Source: Holosporaceae bacterium
Lineage (GTDB): Bacteria; Pseudomonadota; Alphaproteobacteria; UBA3830
Direction of reading: 5' to 3'
DNA: 16,452 nt
Assembly (NCBI GenBank): GCA_031262635.1
Contig: JAISHN010000078.1
Coordinates: 1-16,452, forward strand
Part shown: positions 12,080-16,452 of the stretch, in pieces
Layout of the letters: each line of letters begins with the position of its first letter
Position numbering within the stretch: the first letter of the stretch is position 1
The notes under the pieces: generated by a model
Database searches by the model: none
Seen by the model: only the letters and a program-made list of their open reading frames with translations
What the model was told of the DNA's origin: nothing
Translations under genes and position numbers: made by a program

Positions 12080-13939
12080 CCTCAACGACACGCATTCCTT
12101 CGACAATTCCGATAGAAACCGCGAAGGCGAGTTTGCTTGCCATTGGTTGTACACTTTTCGATTTCTCGCGTAACTTATAAACGCGTATTTTCTCGCTCGG
12201 GTAAGGCCGACGTAGGCGAGTCGTCTTTCTTCCTCGACGTTTTCTTCTCGCAAACTCAAGCTGTGCGGGAAAATTCCTTCTTCCCAGCCGACTAGAAATA
12301 CCGCGTCGAATTCTAGTCCTTTGGCGCTGTGCAAAGTCATCACGCTTATTTCTTCTCGTGAAGAATCCTTCGTAGAATCCGAAACAAGACCGACGTGTTC
12401 GATAAAAGTCGGAAGATCGTCAAAATCCTCCAAACCCGCGACTAATTCCTTTAAGTTTTCGATTCTGCCTTCGGCTTCGAGAGTCTGCTCTCTATTTAAA
12501 GCGGCGAGGTATCCGGTTTCATCCAATATGATTTTCGCGATTTCCGCCGGACGAAGGTTTTCTTTCGCTCTAACGCTTTCAATAAAATCGATAAACTCGC
12601 CAAGCGCAGACGACAGCGACGGCCGCAATGCGCCAATCTTTAACGCCTCTTTCGAGGCTTGGTACATAGATATGCTTTTTTCAACGGCTAATTCGCGGAA
12701 TCTCGCCGTCGCGGTCGCTCCGATTCCTCTTTTTGGAACGTTGATTATTCTTTCGAAAGCCAAGCCGTCGTTTGGCTGATGAATCAATCGCATGTAGGCG
12801 ACTACGTCCTTAATTTCCTGACGATCGTAGAATTTTAACCCTCCGACGACTTTGTACGGCAGTCCGTAGGCCATGAATCTATCTTCGAATTCTCTCGTCT
12901 GGAATCCGGCTCGCACCAAAACGGCGATTTCTTTGTAAGATACGCCTTTTCGCCGCAGCGACTCGACTTCTTCCGCAACGTATTTCGCTTCTTCAAATCC
13001 GTTGTAAACATGCTTTGCGACGATTTTTTCTCCTTGATCGTCTTCTGTCCAAACGGTTTTTCCGAGGCGTTTCGCGTTTTTAGAGATTAAAGAAGCCGCC
13101 GCGCCGAGAATATGCCCCGTCGAGCGATAATTTCTTTCCAATCGAACTATCTTTGCGTTTGGGAAATCTTGTTCGAACCGCAAAATATTTCCAACCTCCG
13201 CGCCTCGCCAGCTGTAAATAGCCTGATCGTCGTCTCCGACGCAGCAAATTCCGCGTCCCAACGGACAAAGCATCCGCAGCCAAATATATTGAGCCATGTT
13301 CGTGTCTTGATACTCGTCCACGAGAATATATTTGAACTTCTCGCGATATTCTTGAAGAACGTCGGCGTTTTTTTTGAAAATCTCTATCATATACAGCAGC
13401 AGATCTCCAAAATCTACGGAGTCGTAGCCTCTTATGCGTTGTTGATAGATTTTGTAAATTCGCCCTTCGATGGAAATAGCGTCGACGCCGCGGTCAGCTG
13501 GAGTTAATCCTTTGTCCTTCCAGCGAGAAATCTTTGAATAAACGCCGTTGGCCATTCTTTTATCAATGTTTGATTCTTTCAGAATTTGCTTGATCGCTTT
13601 CATTTGATCGTCCGCGTCGAGAATCGTAAAGTCGCGGCTTATGCCGACCAATTCCGCATGGCGGCGAAGCATTCTCGCGCAAATCGAATGAAAAGTTCCG
13701 AGCCACACGCCGTCGGCTCCGTTGGTTAGACGAAAAAGCCGTTCTTTCATCTCTCTAGCCGCTCGATTGCTAAAAGTAACGGCGAGAATTTGCGACGGAA
13801 ACGCATATCCGTTCTCGCTTATATAAGCGATCTTAGAAGTAAGAGTTTTCGTCTTTCCAGTGCCGGCTCCAGATAGAACGAGCAACGGCCTGTCGAGCGT
13901 GACGACAGCTTCGAGCTGCTCGGGATTCAGGGAGGACAT
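12077..13939 (-). CDS. uvrD: UvrD/PcrA-family superfamily 1 DNA helicase
   Basis: This is an ATP-dependent 3'-5' helicase for nucleotide excision and mismatch repair and for removal of stalled complexes. All core motifs are present: LNPEQLEAV (Q motif), GAGTGKT (24-30, Walker A), VTFSNRAAREM (Ia), DEYQDT (208-213, Walker B), GDDDQAIYSWRGA (235-247), LERNYRST (267-274), TLHSAKGLEFD (535-545) and AYVGLTRARK (575-584). At 620 residues it is shorter than the usual 700 or so, because only 36 residues follow motif VI and the C-terminal Tudor-like extension is missing. The ATG at 13939 has no ribosome binding site. AGGAG at the end of apt (13990-13986) lies seven bases before an in-frame CTG at 13978, which would add 13 residues. 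The gene lies 41 bases downstream of apt, probably on one transcript. Confidence 0.96.
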   Translation of the reverse strand: MSSLNPEQLEAVVTLDRPLLVLSGAGTGKTKTLTSKIAYISENGYAFPSQILAVTFSNRAAREMKERLFRLTNGADGVWLGTFHSICARMLRRHAELVGISRDFTILDADDQMKAIKQILKESNIDKRMANGVYSKISRWKDKGLTPADRGVDAISIEGRIYKIYQQRIRGYDSVDFGDLLLYMIEIFKKNADVLQEYREKFKYILVDEYQDTNMAQYIWLRMLCPLGRGICCVGDDDQAIYSWRGAEVGNILRFEQDFPNAKIVRLERNYRSTGHILGAAASLISKNAKRLGKTVWTEDDQGEKIVAKHVYNGFEEAKYVAEEVESLRRKGVSYKEIAVLVRAGFQTREFEDRFMAYGLPYKVVGGLKFYDRQEIKDVVAYMRLIHQPNDGLAFERIINVPKRGIGATATARFRELAVEKSISMYQASKEALKIGALRPSLSSALGEFIDFIESVRAKENLRPAEIAKIILDETGYLAALNREQTLEAEGRIENLKELVAGLEDFDDLPTFIEHVGLVSDSTKDSSREEISVMTLHSAKGLEFDAVFLVGWEEGIFPHSLSLREENVEEERRLAYVGLTRARKYAFISYARNRKVYNQWQANSPSRFLSELSKECVSLR

Positions 13940-13980
13940 GAAGCCGTTCGCGTCCGTTTTTTTAAGAGCGTTTTCCAGCG

Positions 13981-14520
13981 TTATTCTCCTTCAAAGCTAA
14001 CCAAAGAGAAGCTCTCGACGCCGACCTCTCGCAGCTTTTTTTCGCCGCCTAGGTCTAACAAGTTGATTACAAACGCGGCTCCGACGATTTCTCCTCCGGC
14101 TCTACGGATCAAATTCGCGGCCGCGACGGCCGTTCCGCCGGTGGCCAGCAAATCGTCTACGATCAGCGTGTTTTCGCCTTTAGATATCGCGTCTTCATGA
14201 ATCTCCAACGCGTCGACTCCATATTCGAGCGCGTATTCTTCCCGCAGAACTTTACGAGGCAGCTTGCCAGGTTTTCTAGCCGGAACGAATCCCGCGTTGA
14301 GAGCCAAAGCGACTGGAGCCGCAAAAATAAACCCGCGAGCGTCGATTCCAACGACTTTATCGACTCGAATGTCTTTATAACAATAGGCGATCAACTCAAT
14401 CGCGGACTTAAAAACGCTCGCGTTACCTAATAATCCCGTGATATCTCGAAAAAGAATTCCCTTTTTAGGATAATCTGGAATCGTGATTATACTTTCTTTG
14501 ATCGTCGCTAATTTTTGCAT
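13981..14520 (-). CDS. apt: Adenine phosphoribosyltransferase
   Basis: Apt salvages adenine to AMP using PRPP in the cytoplasm. The 179-residue protein matches the E. coli enzyme along its length: IPDYPKKGILFRDIT (14-28), VVGIDARGFIFAAPVALAL (56-74), the flexible-loop region FVPARKPGKLP (78-88), LEYGVDALEIHEDAI (98-112), the PRPP-binding loop NTLIVDDLLATGGT (117-130) and the end AFVINLLDLGGEKKL. The length is normal (E. coli 183). A weak AAGGG-type ribosome binding site precedes the ATG at 14520. The stop codon lies beside AGGAG, which probably serves uvrD downstream. A kept purine-salvage gene suits a symbiont taking bases from its host, but the gene is common in free-living bacteria too. 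Confidence 0.97.
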   Translation of the reverse strand: MQKLATIKESIITIPDYPKKGILFRDITGLLGNASVFKSAIELIAYCYKDIRVDKVVGIDARGFIFAAPVALALNAGFVPARKPGKLPRKVLREEYALEYGVDALEIHEDAISKGENTLIVDDLLATGGTAVAAANLIRRAGGEIVGAAFVINLLDLGGEKKLREVGVESFSLVSFEGE

Positions 14521-14729
14521 GATCTTACCCTTAACCTTCTTCTAAAATAGCGCGTCTTCGGCGTTTTTGCGAGACAGACGCATTATTAGGTCGTAAGTTT
14601 TTTGAAAAGCCAGCGATTTTTATCAATCGGCCAATTTTTCGATTAAGAACGTAAAAAGTCAAGAAAATTTAAATATTTTTTAAACTATATATTGCAAAAT
14701 AATTTTGTTTTTTAGAAAGAGGTTTTTTT

Positions 14730-15257
14730 ATGAAAGCAAAATTATTAATTATGTTAGCCGCGGCTTATTGTTTGGAAACAACTTGCGTTATGCAACCAGA
14801 AAACGCCGCTCCTCAAGGACAACTCCCCGCTGAAGCCGATCTTCAACCTGCGGTTCAAGTTTCGATCGAAGACATTATCGCTAGAAACGAAGGATTGATC
14901 GTAGAGCTTAGTAGAAATCCCGCAAATATGCCCATTATTATGGAATTAGTTACGCAAAACGCTCAACTGCGTCAGCTTGCGGCCGAAGGAGCGAAAGAAG
15001 TGGAAGCGGATCCTTCCGCCGAGATTTCAACGCGCGAAAAAATACAAAGAGAAGTGAAGAGGATAGCGGAACAAACGCGAGTAGCGACCGAAGAGTTAGC
15101 CAGAAAGATACGAAGAGAGACCGAAAGAATAGGAAAACAAGCATGCGCGGAAACTCAAAGAGGATGCGAGAGATTTGAAGGTTTCGCTCAAAAAGCAGGC
15201 AAAGATATGGAAACTGCGGGTAGAAACATCGGCCGCGCATTCCGAAAGCTTAGGTAG
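14730..15257 (+). CDS. Exported amphipathic-helix protein, unknown
   Basis: I do not recognise a family. The 175-residue product starts with a short signal (MKAKLLIMLAAAYCLETTCV), followed by a Pro/Ala/Gln-rich linker. Residues 100-172 are a long run of charged, Arg/Glu/Lys-rich sequence (KIQREVKRIAEQTRVATEEL and onward), probably one amphipathic helix or coiled coil with cysteines at 139 and 146. The pattern resembles apolipoprotein- or LEA-like helices more than an enzyme. AAAGAGG (14716-14722) seven bases before the ATG supports the start. The 209-base gap to apt is AT-rich with TATATT near 14688 but no clear -35. It could coat membrane or bind lipid, or be a secreted host-interaction protein; neither is shown. 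Confidence 0.8.
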   Translation: MKAKLLIMLAAAYCLETTCVMQPENAAPQGQLPAEADLQPAVQVSIEDIIARNEGLIVELSRNPANMPIIMELVTQNAQLRQLAAEGAKEVEADPSAEISTREKIQREVKRIAEQTRVATEELARKIRRETERIGKQACAETQRGCERFEGFAQKAGKDMETAGRNIGRAFRKLR

Positions 15258-15355
15258 AAAAGGCCTGCCGCGACAGGGGCGAAGTCCGACAGGCTCGTGT
15301 GCAAGGGTATTAAACCTTTCTATGTTTTCTATTTTTGATCTCTGACGAAGTATGG

Positions 15356-15940
15356 TCAAGAGTCGGCTGCGGGAAGGGGATCGGTATGGAAATGTTTTGC
15401 GGCGAATGCATTCCAGAGTTCTAGTTCTTCCCTTAAGTCCAGTTTTTCGTAAGCTTCTTTCAGACCGCAGACAAGTAGCGTCAGATTAGCTCTGAATGCG
15501 CCGACTTCATACTTGGTGTTTAAGTTTAGAGCCTGGGCTCGTATTATGGCCGGCAGGTAGTGCGCGCAATTCTCGTAGGCTTTGCGTGTTCGTTCGCTTA
15601 GAGGTGTTTTATCTATGTTGCCCTCAACATTTTGCGTTTTATCATATTCGTAGCTGTCACGCGCTCCTGACATCAGTACAAGGCCGGTCGTGATCTGGGC
15701 GCTCGATAGCATATCCAAGACATGTGATGCTTTTTCTATCAGTTCAGGCGCTAGGGCTGCATCCAAAGCTTTCGCCCATAGTTGGCGCGCTTCTATGGCT
15801 CCTCCGCCGACACTCGAGGTAGCTGCAAGTAGGCTTTCTCGCAGGCCTTGAGTGTCATGATTGAGTGAAATCATAGCTTTTAACGAGTGCGCGGACAGTA
15901 TCATCATACCAACTAACAAAGATCTTTTTATATTAATCAT
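15356..15940 (-). CDS. Exported protein of unknown function
   Basis: I do not recognise a family. From the ATG at 15940 the product is 194 residues and starts MINIKRSLLVGMMILSAHSL, a good Sec signal with probable cleavage after LKA (residue 21). GGAGG (15950-15946) lies five bases upstream, which fixes this start. A longer frame from 16105 would add 55 residues of non-coding character and bury the signal, so I rejected it. The mature part is Ala/Leu-rich and probably all helical, with SAQITTGLVLMSGARDSYEY and a conserved-looking KAYENCAHYLPAIIRAQALN. No catalytic motif is visible. An A11 tract (15976-15986) lies just upstream of the ribosome binding site. The 98 bases separating it from the plus-strand gene 14730-15257 hold an imperfect inverted repeat (GCCTGCCG and CGACAGGC). 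Confidence 0.78.
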   Translation of the reverse strand: MINIKRSLLVGMMILSAHSLKAMISLNHDTQGLRESLLAATSSVGGGAIEARQLWAKALDAALAPELIEKASHVLDMLSSAQITTGLVLMSGARDSYEYDKTQNVEGNIDKTPLSERTRKAYENCAHYLPAIIRAQALNLNTKYEVGAFRANLTLLVCGLKEAYEKLDLREELELWNAFAAKHFHTDPLPAADS

Positions 15941-16076
15941 ATTAACCTCCAAATAAATACAACTATAGGTTATGCAAAAAAAAAAACAACTGAAAAATTG
16001 GCTCTGATATAAAAAAAGAGGCAGGCGCCTGACGCGAGGAGTGTTAAGGTGTTGGTATGTGGATAACGAATTGTAA

Positions 16077-16316
16077 ATTAAGCTAAAAGGTTCAGAGGAA
16101 GACAAGCGCGCTCAAGATAAAGCCAAAGAATTGAAAGAAAATAAGAAAAAGACAATGGAGGAGTTCGGAACCGAACTATCCGCCGCTTTAGGGCGCATAG
16201 ACGGCTTCTTTTCCGAGATACTTCCAAAAACGTCTCTGGGAGCGCAAGGAATACAAGAACTGCAAGACGCTATAGAAGACAGCGGAGTAATGTACGATGC
16301 TGTAGAAGTCAACTAA
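16077..16316 (+). pseudogene. 3' fragment of a lost coding sequence
   Basis: An open frame without a convincing start runs from just after a TAA at 16074 to TAA at 16314-16316. It reads a Lys/Glu-rich lead (GSEEDKRAQDKAKELKENKK) and then EEFGTELSAALGRIDGFFSE and an acidic end. Codon use looks coding. Internal starts (TTG 16131, ATG 16155) lack good ribosome binding sites. It is best explained as the C-terminal remnant of a larger gene, but a small gene of 53-61 codons is possible. Its stop codon overlaps the stop codon of the convergent transposase fragment. Confidence 0.4.
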
Positions 16317-16452
16317 TTCGTTACATTTTTTGGGATATTATTAATAGAGCTATGAGGCCTATGTTCGTTGTAATAAACCAAGAACCCCAGCAGCTCGTTT
16401 TTCAGATCGTCGAGATTTTCGTACAACGCTCCCTCGACAAACTCCTCGTTCA
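16313..16452 (-). CDS. IS3/IS481-like transposase, C-terminal end (partial at window edge)
   Basis: Reading the minus strand from the window edge gives 45 residues ending at TAG (16315-16313): NEEFVEGALYENLDDLKNEL, then LGFLVYYNEHRPHSSINNIP and a short tail. NEEFV followed by a YYNEHRPHSS segment is the signature of the last part of rve-type DDE integrase cores in IS3- and IS481-family transposases. The catalytic Glu normally lies a few residues before this point, so it is just outside the window. I cannot tell whether the transposase is intact. No inverted repeat end was recognised between 15950 and 16313. Confidence 0.8.
   Translation of the reverse strand, partial: NEEFVEGALYENLDDLKNELLGFLVYYNEHRPHSSINNIPKNVTN

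Noticed and set aside
12321..12779. 152-codon plus-strand frame inside uvrD, and similar antisense frames in comM, rpoH and apt
   Set aside because: All are shadows opposite strongly conserved genes, with no start signals and no recognisable motifs.
15941..16105. Longer version of the minus-strand exported protein starting at 16105
   Set aside because: The added 55 residues precede a clear signal peptide, have no ribosome binding site, and run through an A11 tract. GGAGG before the ATG at 15940 fixes the shorter form.

Overview
The window looks like part of the chromosome of a host-associated alphaproteobacterium, most likely a Holosporales- or Rickettsiales-like intracellular symbiont. The evidence is an RpoH of alphaproteobacterial style, housekeeping genes scattered out of their usual operons, an unusually high share of small signal-peptide proteins of unknown function, and dense dispersed palindromic repeats of the CGTCATTGCGAG / CGTCATCCTGAG type between genes. 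The order-level placement is inference; no rRNA gene is present to fix it.

Layout: 1-341 is a gene-free, repeat-bearing leader. 342-1121 is lgt (lipoprotein maturation). 1122-1555 is a repeat cluster. 1556-2419 and 2913-3884 are two exported helical proteins with low-complexity tails, separated by another repeat cluster. 3885-4310 holds a truncated MITE-like element and more repeats. 4311-4778 (-) is a small exported protein. 4855-5095 is a complete MITE-like element. 5434-6621 is an exported protein or lipoprotein whose 3' end overlaps rpoH (6602-7501). rpoH converges on a minus-strand pair, a dual-BON lipoprotein gene and comM (7544-9717), which overlap by one base. Divergent to these is trmD (9900-10601), with a second complete MITE-like element inserted in its stop codon. 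A minus-strand block follows: apt, uvrD and a GT8-type glycosyltransferase with an N-terminal export signal (10915-14520). The right end holds two more exported unknowns (14730-15257 +, 15356-15940 -), a coding fragment, and the 3' end of an IS3/IS481-like transposase that leaves the window.

Functionally there are two layers. One is core housekeeping: lgt, rpoH, comM, trmD, uvrD, apt and the BON lipoprotein. The other is an accessory layer of exported proteins without recognisable families, one of them an apparent glycosyltransferase. Most of the gene-free sequence can be assigned to three hairpin repeat families (called A, B and C here) and to one TIR-bounded element family that carries a B hairpin nested inside it. 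No tRNA, rRNA, CRISPR array or riboswitch was recognised.
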